A DNA stretch of 64,000 bases from JAJUFS01 sp036381175 (GTDB taxonomy: Bacteria > Pseudomonadota > Gammaproteobacteria > Natronospirales > JAJUFS01): NCBI GenBank assembly GCA_036381175.1, contig DASVDI010000019.1, positions 8,098 through 72,097 on the forward strand, written 5' to 3'. Below, piece after piece: positions 1-7,200 of this stretch. Under the pieces are notes generated by a model. That model was not told the origin of the DNA, ran no database searches, and saw only the letters and a program-made list of their open reading frames with translations. Position numbers and translations under genes: made by a program. Numbering within the stretch: the stretch's first letter is position 1; every line of letters begins with the position of its first letter.

Positions 1-2
1 TT

Positions 3-482
3 TCAAAGAACGCCAAGGCCTTGGCCAAGGGCGCAAGCGAAAACGACATCATCGCCGCAACCGAAAAACTGCTCGCCCAGGTTCATTCGAAAACACCGGA
101 TTTCATCGGCGAACGGCTGGAGCGGTTGCGCAGTCTGCTCGCGATGTTGCGCGATACCGAATGGGGCCTGGCGGGAGCGGAGCGCGATCGCGTGCTGGCG
201 GCGCTCGCTTATTTCTGTGATCCGGAAGACGTCATTCCCGATGCGACTCCGGGCTTCGGATTCCTCGATGACGCCATCATGGTCGAGCTGATCACGACGG
301 AGCTGAAACACGAAATCGAAGCGTACGATGATTTCTGCAAGTACCGCGACAGCAAGCGCGGCAGCGTGTCCGCGTCCCGCGAAGACTGGCTGAAAAACCG
401 GCGGCGGGAGCTTTTCGAGCGCATGCGCCGGCGCAATCGCCGCGACCGCGCCGACAACCGCGTTCGCATCCGCCTGTTCTGA
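3..482 (+). CDS. DUF1232 (YkvA-like) protein, 5' end cut by window
   Basis: The frame is open from the first complete codon of the window, so the true start probably lies upstream; the first in-window start codon is a TTG at 21. The middle of the protein (ALAYFCDPEDVIPD, then GFLDDA) matches the DUF1232/YkvA signature, a short membrane-associated domain of unknown role. The C-terminus is very basic (RRRNRRDRADNR). The function is unknown. A strong GC hairpin follows the stop codon, and nhaC begins 63 bases downstream. Confidence 0.7.
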   Translation, partial: SKNAKALAKGASENDIIAATEKLLAQVHSKTPDFIGERLERLRSLLAMLRDTEWGLAGAERDRVLAALAYFCDPEDVIPDATPGFGFLDDAIMVELITTELKHEIEAYDDFCKYRDSKRGSVSASREDWLKNRRRELFERMRRRNRRDRADNRVRIRLF

Positions 483-486
483 TCAG

Positions 487-511
487 GGCCGCGCCGCCTT
501 GCGGCGCGGCC
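487..511. terminator. Strong GC hairpin after the DUF1232 gene
   Basis: GGCCGCGCCGC and GCGGCGCGGCC form a perfect 11-bp stem with a 3-base loop, five bases after the stop codon. No T-run follows, so it is either a weak or Rho-assisted terminator or an mRNA-stabilising structure between this gene and nhaC. Confidence 0.45.
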
Positions 512-545
512 ACTTCCGTTCCGCGTTCTTTCTCACGGAGTCTCC

Positions 546-2018
546 ATGTCCGAAGCCACGCCCGTTCACGAGCCGTCGATGCTCGATGCGCTTATTCCCA
601 TCATCGCGCTCGTCATCATGCTCGCCGCGTCGGTGTTCCTGTACGGCGCGGATTCCTCGTACGGCGCGAACCAGATCGCGCTGCTGCTCGGCGCGGGCAT
701 CGGCGTCATCGTCGGAATCAAGAACGGGATCACGTGGAAGGAAATGGAGGCCGCGATCACGCACGGCATTTCCGTTTCGCTCGGCGCGGTGCTGATCCTG
801 CTGGCGGTCGGTTCGCTGATCGCCACCTGGATACTTTCCGGCACGGTGCCGACTCTTATCTATTACGGTCTCGCCGTGCTGCACCCCGCGATCTTCTACC
901 CGGCCGCCTGCTTCATCTGCGCGCTGGTCGGCTTGAGCATCGGCAGTTCCTGGACCGTGGCCGGCACGCTCGGCATTGCGCTGATTGGCGTGGCCGGCGC
1001 GATGGGACTTTCTCCCGCGGTCACCGCCGGCGCGATCATCTCCGGCGCCTATTTCGGTGACAAGATGTCGCCGCTTTCGGACACCACCAATCTCGCGCCG
1101 GCTGTCGCGGGCAGCGAATTGTTCGAACACATCCGTCACATGACGTGGACGACACTGCCGAGTCTCGGCATCGCGATCGTCGGATTCGGGATCGTCGGCT
1201 TCATCCAGCACGGCCAGGGCGATGCGGACTTCGGCGGCATGACGCAGGTGCTGGCGGAGAATTTCGACATTGGCTGGTACCTGCTTGGACCGCTCGCACT
1301 CGTGATGTTCATGGCGTGGAAAAAAATGCCGGCGTTTCCGACGATGATGATCGGCGCACTGGCGGGCGGCGTCTTCGCGGTGATCTTCCAGCCTGAAAAG
1401 GTGGTCGAACTCGCGAACAATGTCGAACTCTCGCACGGCATGGCGCTGGTTTCCGGCGTGTGGATTTCGCTGTTCGATGGCTATACGTCAACAACAGGCA
1501 ACGTGTCCGTGGATGCATTGCTCAGCCGTGGCGGCATGGAAAGCATGCTGAATACGGTCTGGCTGATTCTCTGCGCGATGACCTACGGCGCCGTGCTGGA
1601 GCGCGCCGGCATCCTGGAGAAACTGCTTACGGCAGCGCTGCGCCTCGCGCACAGCACCGGTTCGCTCATTGTCACGACGCTCGCGACCTGCATCGGTGCA
1701 AACATCATCGCGGCGGATCAATACATCGCGATCGTGCTGCCGGGCCGCCTTTACCGGCTGGAATTCCAGCGCCGCGGACTCGCGCCCGTGAATCTTTCGC
1801 GCGCACTTGAAGATGCCGGCACCATCACCTCGCCGCTGATTCCCTGGAACACCTGCGGCGCGTACATGGCGGGCACGCTTGGCGTCCCGACACTGGTTTA
1901 CCTGCCCTTCTGCTTTTTCAATCTCATCAATCCGCTTATCGCGGCCGTCTACGCGCTCGCGGGGTTCAAGATCAAGCCGCTGAACGACGGTCACACCGAG
2001 GCTGTTGCAACGTCCTGA
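546..2018 (+). CDS. nhaC: Na+/H+ antiporter, NhaC family
   Basis: This 490-residue polytopic inner-membrane protein has about a dozen hydrophobic segments. It carries the NhaC-family core GAYFGDKMSPLSDTTNLA (around residues 165-182) and a second conserved stretch ANIIAADQY near residue 385. NhaC proteins exchange internal Na+ for external H+ and support pH and sodium homeostasis. ACGGAG lies five bases before the ATG, which supports this start. The stop overlaps the ATG of the next small gene by one base, so the two are probably translationally coupled. The exact substrate cannot be read from the sequence; some family members exchange organic acids. Confidence 0.9.
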   Translation: MSEATPVHEPSMLDALIPIIALVIMLAASVFLYGADSSYGANQIALLLGAGIGVIVGIKNGITWKEMEAAITHGISVSLGAVLILLAVGSLIATWILSGTVPTLIYYGLAVLHPAIFYPAACFICALVGLSIGSSWTVAGTLGIALIGVAGAMGLSPAVTAGAIISGAYFGDKMSPLSDTTNLAPAVAGSELFEHIRHMTWTTLPSLGIAIVGFGIVGFIQHGQGDADFGGMTQVLAENFDIGWYLLGPLALVMFMAWKKMPAFPTMMIGALAGGVFAVIFQPEKVVELANNVELSHGMALVSGVWISLFDGYTSTTGNVSVDALLSRGGMESMLNTVWLILCAMTYGAVLERAGILEKLLTAALRLAHSTGSLIVTTLATCIGANIIAADQYIAIVLPGRLYRLEFQRRGLAPVNLSRALEDAGTITSPLIPWNTCGAYMAGTLGVPTLVYLPFCFFNLINPLIAAVYALAGFKIKPLNDGHTEAVATS

Positions 2019-2365
2019 TGACGCCACAGTCCGAAGACAATCAAACGCAGGAATTGATCGAAGCCGCCTACCGGCAGACGCTGGCGACATTCGAGCAGGA
2101 AGTCGCGCGCGGTGAACGCGATCCGCTTGCCGAGATCACGATCTACCGGCGGCGGCGGCGCGACTACGAAAGCCTGTTGCGGATCGGACAACTGCCCGAC
2201 GAGGCACGCGAACTCGCGCAACGGCTGCTGGAAACACACGGTCTTGCGCCTGCGTCGCGACAGGAATTCGAAACGGAGGTCGCGCGACTGCTGGTTCGTC
2301 TTTATGCGGCTTTCATTGATTGCGCGGAAAGAAAAGGAAGTGATTCCACTCAGGGCAACAAGTAA
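2018..2365 (+). CDS. Small hypothetical protein coupled to nhaC
   Basis: This 115-residue charged, mostly helical protein has no signal peptide or membrane segment and belongs to no family I recognise. Its ATG uses the last base of the nhaC stop codon, a one-base overlap typical of operons, so it is very likely co-expressed with the antiporter. Arg/Glu-rich helices (YRRRRRDYESLL) suggest a soluble helical protein. The 3' end overlaps the convergent gene at 2350-2652 by 16 bases. Confidence 0.6.
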   Translation: MTPQSEDNQTQELIEAAYRQTLATFEQEVARGERDPLAEITIYRRRRRDYESLLRIGQLPDEARELAQRLLETHGLAPASRQEFETEVARLLVRLYAAFIDCAERKGSDSTQGNK

Positions 2366-2652
2366 TAAATTGCTGCGGCGCCGGCAATCAGCAAGACGGC
2401 CTGCGCCCACCAGCGCCACCACTTCATCAACAAGTGACCGGCGAACGAAAGAACAGACAACGCCGTCAAGACAGCAAAGATTCCGGCGTACACCGACAAC
2501 GGTCCAAGCTCGCGTTGCAGGCTCGGATTCTCGGGCGAAAGGACCAGGAAAATCACCAGCGTCACGGCGATTCCGATGAAAATCGATCCGCATGACCCCA
2601 TGATGATTCCATTGAGCACTGTTATCGGTCGCATGTCCCGGCCTTCTCCCAA
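2350..2652 (-). CDS. Small hypothetical inner-membrane protein
   Basis: The 100-residue product has three hydrophobic segments: residues about 17-38 (IFIGIAVTLVIFLVL), 50-70 and 78-98. A tryptophan-rich KWWRWW stretch precedes the last one. No family is recognised. An internal ATG at residue 7 is an alternative start. It is convergent with the small gene after nhaC and divergent from prc. The hydrophobic pattern supports a real coding region, but the function is unknown. Confidence 0.55.
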   Translation of the reverse strand: MGEGRDMRPITVLNGIIMGSCGSIFIGIAVTLVIFLVLSPENPSLQRELGPLSVYAGIFAVLTALSVLSFAGHLLMKWWRWWAQAVLLIAGAAAIYYLLP

Positions 2653-2690
2653 TTTGAATAATTGTCAAAAGTATCGCTCAAGCAAGCCCG

Positions 2691-2719
2691 TTGCCCGAAC
2701 TCCCGTTCCCCGGTATGTT
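2691..2719 (+). promoter_or_regulatory. Candidate sigma-70 promoter of prc
   Basis: TTGCCC (2691-2696) and TATGTT (2714-2719) are separated by 17 bases. Transcription would start near 2726, about 60 bases before the preferred prc start codon. This is a pattern match only. Confidence 0.35.
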
Positions 2720-2788
2720 CAAATGCACCGTAACCCACAAGGCCTTGTCGCAGGGCAATACGACTGCCAGGCCACCACGAGACGAATT

Positions 2789-4891
2789 ATGCGCATCCGA
2801 CCGGTTCTGAAAAAAATCTTCATCCTGCTGCTTGCCATTCCGGCCAGTGCGCTGGCGTCGGAGCATGTGCCGACCGAAGTGCAGCCGCTGGAACCGCTGC
2901 CGCAGCAGGGACTGATCGAACAGCTGGTCGCAACTTACGCGACGCGAATGCATTATGCCAACCGCGAAATCGACGACTCGCTCTCGCGCGATATTTTCGC
3001 GCGCTACCTCGACACGCTTGATCCCAGCAAGATCTATCTCACGCAAAAAGACATCGCCGCATTCGACAAATACCGCACACAGATCGACGACGCGCTGAAA
3101 AGCGGCAATGTCGATATTGCCTACGAGATTTATCGCGTGTTGCGCGAGCGCGTGCTGGAACGCATCGCGCAAGCCGAAAAACTGCTCGCGGAAAAACCCG
3201 ACTTCAGCGTCGACGAATCATTTGTCTTCGATCGCAGCGAAGCAGACTGGGCTGAAGATCCGGCAGCGCTCGACGAGTACTGGCGCAAGCGCGTCAAGAA
3301 CGAAGCGCTCGGACTCATCCTCGCCGACAAGACCTGGGAGGAAGCGCAGAAAACGTTGACGGACCGCTACGACAATTTCCGCCGCCGCGTGCTGCAGGTG
3401 AACAGCCAGGACGTGTTCGACATGTTCATCAACGCCTACGCGCAAACCCTCGATCCGCACACGGTCTATTTCTCGCCGCGCGATTCCGAGGAATTCGAAA
3501 TCCGCATGAGTCTTACCTATGAGGGCATCGGCGCGTCGCTGCAGATGGACAACGAATACGTGAGCATCGCACGCGTGCTGCCGGGCGGTTCCGCGTATGC
3601 CTCCGACGCACTGAAACCGAAGGATCGCATTACCGCCGTCGGCCAGGGCGCGGAAGGCGAAATGGTCGACGTTGTCGGCTGGCGGCTGGACGAGGTCGTC
3701 GATCTCATCCGCGGCCCGAAGGATTCCATCGTCCGCCTGAGCATCCTGCCGGCAGGTGCTGCACCCGGCAGCGCGGAAAAAACGATTCAGCTCGTGCGCA
3801 GTGAAATCAAGCTCGAAGAACAGGCCGCGCAATCGGAAATCATCGAGATCGGCAGCGGACCGGATGCGATGAAGATGGGCGTAATCGAACTGCCCGCCTT
3901 CTATCTCGATTACCGCGCAAGAATGATGGGCGAGGAAAACTATCGCAGCACCACGCGCGATGTTCGCGAACTGATCGCCGAACTCAAGACAAAGAACATC
4001 GACGGCCTCGTGATTGACCTGCGCGACAACGGCGGTGGCTCGCTGCAGGAAGCCACCGATCTCACCGGCCTGTTCATCGATGAAGGTCCGGTGGTGCAGA
4101 TTCGCTCCTCGCACGGTCACCTTGAAGTCGCCAGGGACCAGGATCCGGGCGTGGCGTGGGACGGACCGCTGGTGGTGCTGGTGAACCGTTTCAGCGCGTC
4201 GGCCTCCGAAATTTTTGCTGGCGCGATCCAGGATTACGGTCGTGGTCTCGTGGTCGGCACCACCACTTACGGCAAGGGCACGGTGCAGAACCTGTTCGAT
4301 CTCAGTCGCGGCATTGGCAATGAGATGAAACTCGGCCAGTTGAAGATGACCATCGGCAAGTTCTACCGCGTCACCGGCAGCAGCACGCAGAACCGCGGCG
4401 TCGAGCCCGACATCGTCCTGCCCTCGCCCATCGATCCCGAGGAATTCGGCGAAAGCGCGCAAGTGGCCGCCCTGCCCTGGGACGAGATCAAGCCAGCCGG
4501 CGAGATCGAGGAAGTGCAGGTGCGCGCACTCGACCTGCTGGGGAAACTGAAGGCGGAAGTCGACAAGCGCCAGGCGCATGACGAACTGTTCCAGATCTAT
4601 CTCGACGACGTCGATGACGCGCGCGAACAGCGCAACCGGAGTTCGATATCGCTCAATCTTGCGGAACGTCGCGCCGAACGCGAAGCCGAAAACAGCGAAA
4701 CGCTGGCGCGCATCAACCAGCGTCGCGAGGCGCTTGGCCAGGAACCGGTGGAATCGCTGGAAGCGGCCGCCGAGGCGGAAGAGGAATACGACCTCCTGCT
4801 GCATGAGGCCGCGCGAATCCTCGCCGACTACCTCGCCGAGCTGACACCTCGCGAGTCGAAAGAGCGGTTGGCGGCGAATTCAGCCAGTTGA
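2789..4891 (+). CDS. prc: Periplasmic tail-specific (carboxy-terminal processing) protease Prc
   Basis: This is a 700-residue S41 serine protease of the Prc/Tsp type (E. coli Prc has 682 residues). The ATG at 2789 was preferred over longer in-frame starts because a signal peptide follows directly (MRIRPVLKKIFILLLAIPASALA). The order is an N-terminal helical region, a PDZ domain from about residue 240, the S41 core and a C-terminal helical DUF3340-like region. The Ser/Lys dyad is inferred as Ser471 in RFSASASEIF and Lys496 in TYGKGTVQ, the same 25-residue spacing as in E. coli. The enzyme degrades or trims periplasmic proteins from their C-termini, including lipoproteins and penicillin-binding protein precursors. 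An intrinsic terminator follows. Confidence 0.95.
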   Translation: MRIRPVLKKIFILLLAIPASALASEHVPTEVQPLEPLPQQGLIEQLVATYATRMHYANREIDDSLSRDIFARYLDTLDPSKIYLTQKDIAAFDKYRTQIDDALKSGNVDIAYEIYRVLRERVLERIAQAEKLLAEKPDFSVDESFVFDRSEADWAEDPAALDEYWRKRVKNEALGLILADKTWEEAQKTLTDRYDNFRRRVLQVNSQDVFDMFINAYAQTLDPHTVYFSPRDSEEFEIRMSLTYEGIGASLQMDNEYVSIARVLPGGSAYASDALKPKDRITAVGQGAEGEMVDVVGWRLDEVVDLIRGPKDSIVRLSILPAGAAPGSAEKTIQLVRSEIKLEEQAAQSEIIEIGSGPDAMKMGVIELPAFYLDYRARMMGEENYRSTTRDVRELIAELKTKNIDGLVIDLRDNGGGSLQEATDLTGLFIDEGPVVQIRSSHGHLEVARDQDPGVAWDGPLVVLVNRFSASASEIFAGAIQDYGRGLVVGTTTYGKGTVQNLFDLSRGIGNEMKLGQLKMTIGKFYRVTGSSTQNRGVEPDIVLPSPIDPEEFGESAQVAALPWDEIKPAGEIEEVQVRALDLLGKLKAEVDKRQAHDELFQIYLDDVDDAREQRNRSSISLNLAERRAEREAENSETLARINQRREALGQEPVESLEAAAEAEEEYDLLLHEAARILADYLAELTPRESKERLAANSAS

Positions 4892-4913
4892 ACGAAACGG
4901 CTTACTTGAAACG

Positions 4914-4939
4914 AAAACCCGGCTATTCGCCGGGTTTTT
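4914..4939 (+). terminator. Intrinsic terminator of prc
   Basis: ACCCGGC and GCCGGGT form a stem around TATTC, followed by TTTTT, 23 bases after the prc stop codon. The A-run on the left makes it potentially bidirectional. Confidence 0.8.
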
Positions 4940-4950
4940 CATGAAAAAGC

Positions 4951-5060
4951 ATGGACAGGATTAACAGGATTTTTCAAAGCGGATTTACAGGATTATTTAA
5001 CGTGCTTTTATAATCCTGTTAATCCTGTTAATCCTGAAAAATCCTGTTAATCCTGTTCAT
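4951..5060. repeat. Intergenic palindromic repeat, family A copy 1
   Basis: A module of about 110 bases opens with ATGGACAGGATTAACAGGAT and closes with its near-perfect reverse complement. Its core (GCGGATTTACAGGATTA) is shared with copies at 52582, 53325 and 54941. The right half carries two extra tandem units of TTAATCCTG. The ends can fold into a long hairpin. This copy alone contains a perfect TATAAT (5009-5014). Confidence 0.85.
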
Positions 5061-5172
5061 TGCCCTTTCTTCGCCCCTCCGGAACAAACTTCGGCACTCG
5101 TGGTCAACTCTTCTCACTGACCGGCGCTTTACGGTGGCCTTGATGGCTTCCCGGCTTGAGCCGGTTTTTTTT
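4984..5172 (+). ncRNA. Candidate small RNA gene downstream of prc
   Basis: The copy-1 repeat holds TTTACA (4984-4989) and TATAAT (5009-5014), a promoter-like pair with a long 19-base spacer. About 150 bases further, CCGGC-TTGA-GCCGG followed by eight T residues (5152-5172) forms an intrinsic terminator with no coding gene in front of it. Together they could define an RNA of about 150 nt starting near 5021. There is no homology support. The alternative is read-through from prc ending at a second terminator. Confidence 0.3.
5152..5172 (+). terminator. Intrinsic terminator without an upstream ORF
   Basis: A 5-bp GC stem (CCGGC/GCCGG, TTGA loop) runs directly into T8. It sits between prc and the efflux operon, so it insulates the operon or ends a short non-coding transcript. 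Confidence 0.65.
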
Positions 5173-5222
5173 ATGGCCGCTCATGGCGGCCGGGAAGAAC
5201 CAGGAAAAAAGATTCAGGCCAA

Positions 5223-5250
5223 TTGATTTCCCCATTTTTGCTGTTATACT
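5223..5250 (+). promoter_or_regulatory. Candidate promoter of the tandem RND operon
   Basis: TTGATT (5223-5228), a 16-base spacer and TATACT (5245-5250) lie in an AT-richer stretch. Transcription would begin near 5257, giving a leader of about 140 bases before the adaptor gene. Confidence 0.45.
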
Positions 5251-5350
5251 TCACTACAGCACTAACATGATAAATGGGCTGCAAGCGCTATCGTCTATTG
5301 CGCCGTACCATGCGATGCTGAAAAGAAGTTATTGTTTTCAAAGAATTTTT

Positions 5351-5374
5351 CGAGCACCGGGAACCCGGTGCTCG
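5351..5374 (+). promoter_or_regulatory. Perfect 11-bp leader hairpin before the RND operon
   Basis: CGAGCACCGGG and CCCGGTGCTCG are exact complements separated by AA. The right arm ends eight bases before the GAGGAAGG ribosome-binding site (5383-5390). As RNA it would be a very stable hairpin beside the binding site; as DNA it is a dyad suited to a dimeric repressor. No T-run follows, so it is not a classic terminator. Confidence 0.5.
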
Positions 5375-5395
5375 TGCCACCCGAGGAAGGACGTA

Positions 5396-6532
5396 ATGGC
5401 AAGAAATCCCCTGTTTTCCGCTCCCGCCGTCATGATGGCGGCTGTTCTGGCACTGAGTCTCGCCGCGTGCAGCAAAGGTGAAGCCCAGGCTGTCGCGGAA
5501 GAGAAGCCGGAAGAACAAGCCGCGGTGCCCGTCGAAGTCGCGGCGGCCTACCACGGTCCAGTCAGCGCCTTCTACACCGGCACCACCACCCTTGAAGCCG
5601 AGCGTGATGCGGAAGTGGTCGCCAAGGTCGGCGGCGTGGTCCGGGATTTGTTCGTCGAGGCCGGCCAGCGCGTCGCGGCGGGCCAGATCATGGCGAAGCT
5701 CGACGACGACCGCCTCAGCCTGGAAGTCGCTCGCGCCGAGGCGAATGTCGCCAAGCTGGAGCAGGAATACCGCCGCAACAAGCAGTTGCACGAGGCGCAA
5801 CTGGTCAGCGCGGAAGCCTACCAGCGGCTTGCCTTCGAGCTGGATGTGATGCGCGCGGAACTGGGGCTTGCGAAACTCCAGCTTGCCTACACCGAAATCC
5901 GCGCGCCCTTCGATGGCATCGTCGCCTCGCGCTACATCAAGGTCGGCAACATGATCGAGCAGAACGCGCCGGTGTTCCGTGTCACCACGTTCGAGCCGCT
6001 GATCGCGCGCCTGCATGTTCCCGAACGCGAACTGAACAAGCTTGAAGTCGGACAAACCGCCGCGCTGCGCGTCGATGCCCTGCCCGGGCTGGCGTTCGAA
6101 GGCGTGGTTGATCGCGTGAGCCCGGTCGTGGATGCCAACACCGGCACCTTCGCCGTGTTCGTCGCACTGGAAGATACCGGCGGCAAGTTGAAACCCGGCA
6201 TGTTCGGCCGTCTCGACATTGTCTACGACGTGCATAGCGAAGCGGTGCTCGTGCCGCGCGCCGCCGTCGTCGTCGAGGACGCCAAGAGCGCGGTGTTCGT
6301 GATCCGCGACGGTCATGCGCAGCGCCAGGCGGTGACAACCGGCTACGCGAACAATGGTTCCGTTGAAATTATCGAAGGCATCCAGCCCGGTGACCAGGTC
6401 GTCACCGTCGGCCAGAACAGCCTCAAGGACGGCGCACCGGTCGCGATCATCAATGCCGAAGTGAAGCCGGAAGTCCTGGCGCAATCGAAAGAAACCGTTG
6501 TTGCCGAAACGCCGGCAACGACCGCGCGTTAA
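5396..6532 (+). CDS. RND efflux periplasmic adaptor (membrane fusion) lipoprotein
   Basis: This 378-residue adaptor links RND permeases to an outer-membrane channel. The ATG at 5396 follows GAGGAAGG by five bases and opens a lipoprotein signal ending in LAAC (Cys25), so the long upstream open frame was discarded. The split biotinyl-lipoyl domain is visible (VVAKVGGVVRDLFVEAGQRV ... IRAPFDGIVASRYIKVGNMI) around a short alpha-hairpin. Beta-barrel and membrane-proximal domains follow. It is the first gene of an operon with a DUF2884-like gene and two permeases. No outer-membrane channel gene is linked, so a shared TolC-type channel is inferred. The substrate is unknown. Confidence 0.9.
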   Translation: MARNPLFSAPAVMMAAVLALSLAACSKGEAQAVAEEKPEEQAAVPVEVAAAYHGPVSAFYTGTTTLEAERDAEVVAKVGGVVRDLFVEAGQRVAAGQIMAKLDDDRLSLEVARAEANVAKLEQEYRRNKQLHEAQLVSAEAYQRLAFELDVMRAELGLAKLQLAYTEIRAPFDGIVASRYIKVGNMIEQNAPVFRVTTFEPLIARLHVPERELNKLEVGQTAALRVDALPGLAFEGVVDRVSPVVDANTGTFAVFVALEDTGGKLKPGMFGRLDIVYDVHSEAVLVPRAAVVVEDAKSAVFVIRDGHAQRQAVTTGYANNGSVEIIEGIQPGDQVVTVGQNSLKDGAPVAIINAEVKPEVLAQSKETVVAETPATTAR

Positions 6533-6547
6533 CCAAGGAGAACTCTC

Positions 6548-7120
6548 ATGAACAAACTCCTGAATTTTCCGGTGGCACTCTGCTTGCTGTCCGCACCCGC
6601 ACTGGTCATGGCGCACGACCCGGACAGCAGCAACACGCCGAACTGCGATGCACTTGATCGCCGTTACGGAGACCACCTCGAAATCGACAACAACATTGAT
6701 TTCGAGGAGGGCGAACTGATCTTCCGTGAAAACGGTGACGTGATCATGATCATCACGGAAGACGATGAATTGTTCATCAAGGGCGAGCGCGTCGAACTCG
6801 ACGCACGCGGGCAGGAACTCGTCGGCCAGTACTACGACACGGTTGATGACGTTGTCGACGATGCGATGGACATCGCCGGCGAAGCGGCGGACCTCGGCAT
6901 CTCCGCGGCGATCCAGGCGCTCGCGCTGATATTCAGCGATGAAAAAGAGCGCGAGGAATTCGAAGCGCGCATCGAGGAAGAAGCGCAGGAAATCGAAGCG
7001 ATGGCGGACAGCATGTGTGCGCACTTGCGCGTGATTGAGGACATCGAGATCGAATTGCAGCGCATCGTGCCCGAGTTCGAGCCGAGGCTGTTTGCGCAGG
7101 AACGTAGCGGCGCGCTCTAA
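6548..7120 (+). CDS. DUF2884-like periplasmic protein inside the efflux operon
   Basis: The 190-residue product has a signal peptide (cleavage expected after ALVMA, near residue 22). A region with paired motifs resembling YggN/DUF2884 follows: ENGDVIMIITEDDELFIKGERVELD, then a long acidic helical segment rich in Glu. The family has no established function. An AAGGAG site precedes the ATG. It lies 15 bases after the adaptor and 80 bases before the first permease, so co-transcription is likely. A role as periplasmic accessory to the pump is inference from position only. The family assignment rests on motif resemblance to E. coli YggN. Confidence 0.6.
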   Translation: MNKLLNFPVALCLLSAPALVMAHDPDSSNTPNCDALDRRYGDHLEIDNNIDFEEGELIFRENGDVIMIITEDDELFIKGERVELDARGQELVGQYYDTVDDVVDDAMDIAGEAADLGISAAIQALALIFSDEKEREEFEARIEEEAQEIEAMADSMCAHLRVIEDIEIELQRIVPEFEPRLFAQERSGAL

Positions 7121-7200
7121 CAAGAAACCAGCAGAAGAAACCGTGATGCGGCCACAAGCCGCGCATCAACATCGACACCCGCGACAGGAATCCACCCTCC

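Noticed and set aside
3218..4804. Long open frame on the minus strand opposite prc
   Set aside because: It lies entirely antisense to a gene with a signal peptide and protease catalytic residues; its translation is His/Arg-rich shadow sequence without domains.
4951..5060. Possible CRISPR-like array from repeated TTAATCCTG units
   Set aside because: The units are only 9 bases, directly abutting, without unique spacers, and form a palindrome; dispersed copies show it is an intergenic repeat.
5156..5395. N-terminal extension of the RND adaptor
   Set aside because: It would run through a candidate promoter and a perfect hairpin; the ATG at 5396 has a strong ribosome-binding site and a lipoprotein signal.
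5288..7123. 611-codon minus-strand frame over the adaptor and DUF2884-like genes
   Set aside because: The plus strand has a lipoprotein signal, lipoyl motifs and good ribosome-binding sites; the antisense product has no recognisable features.
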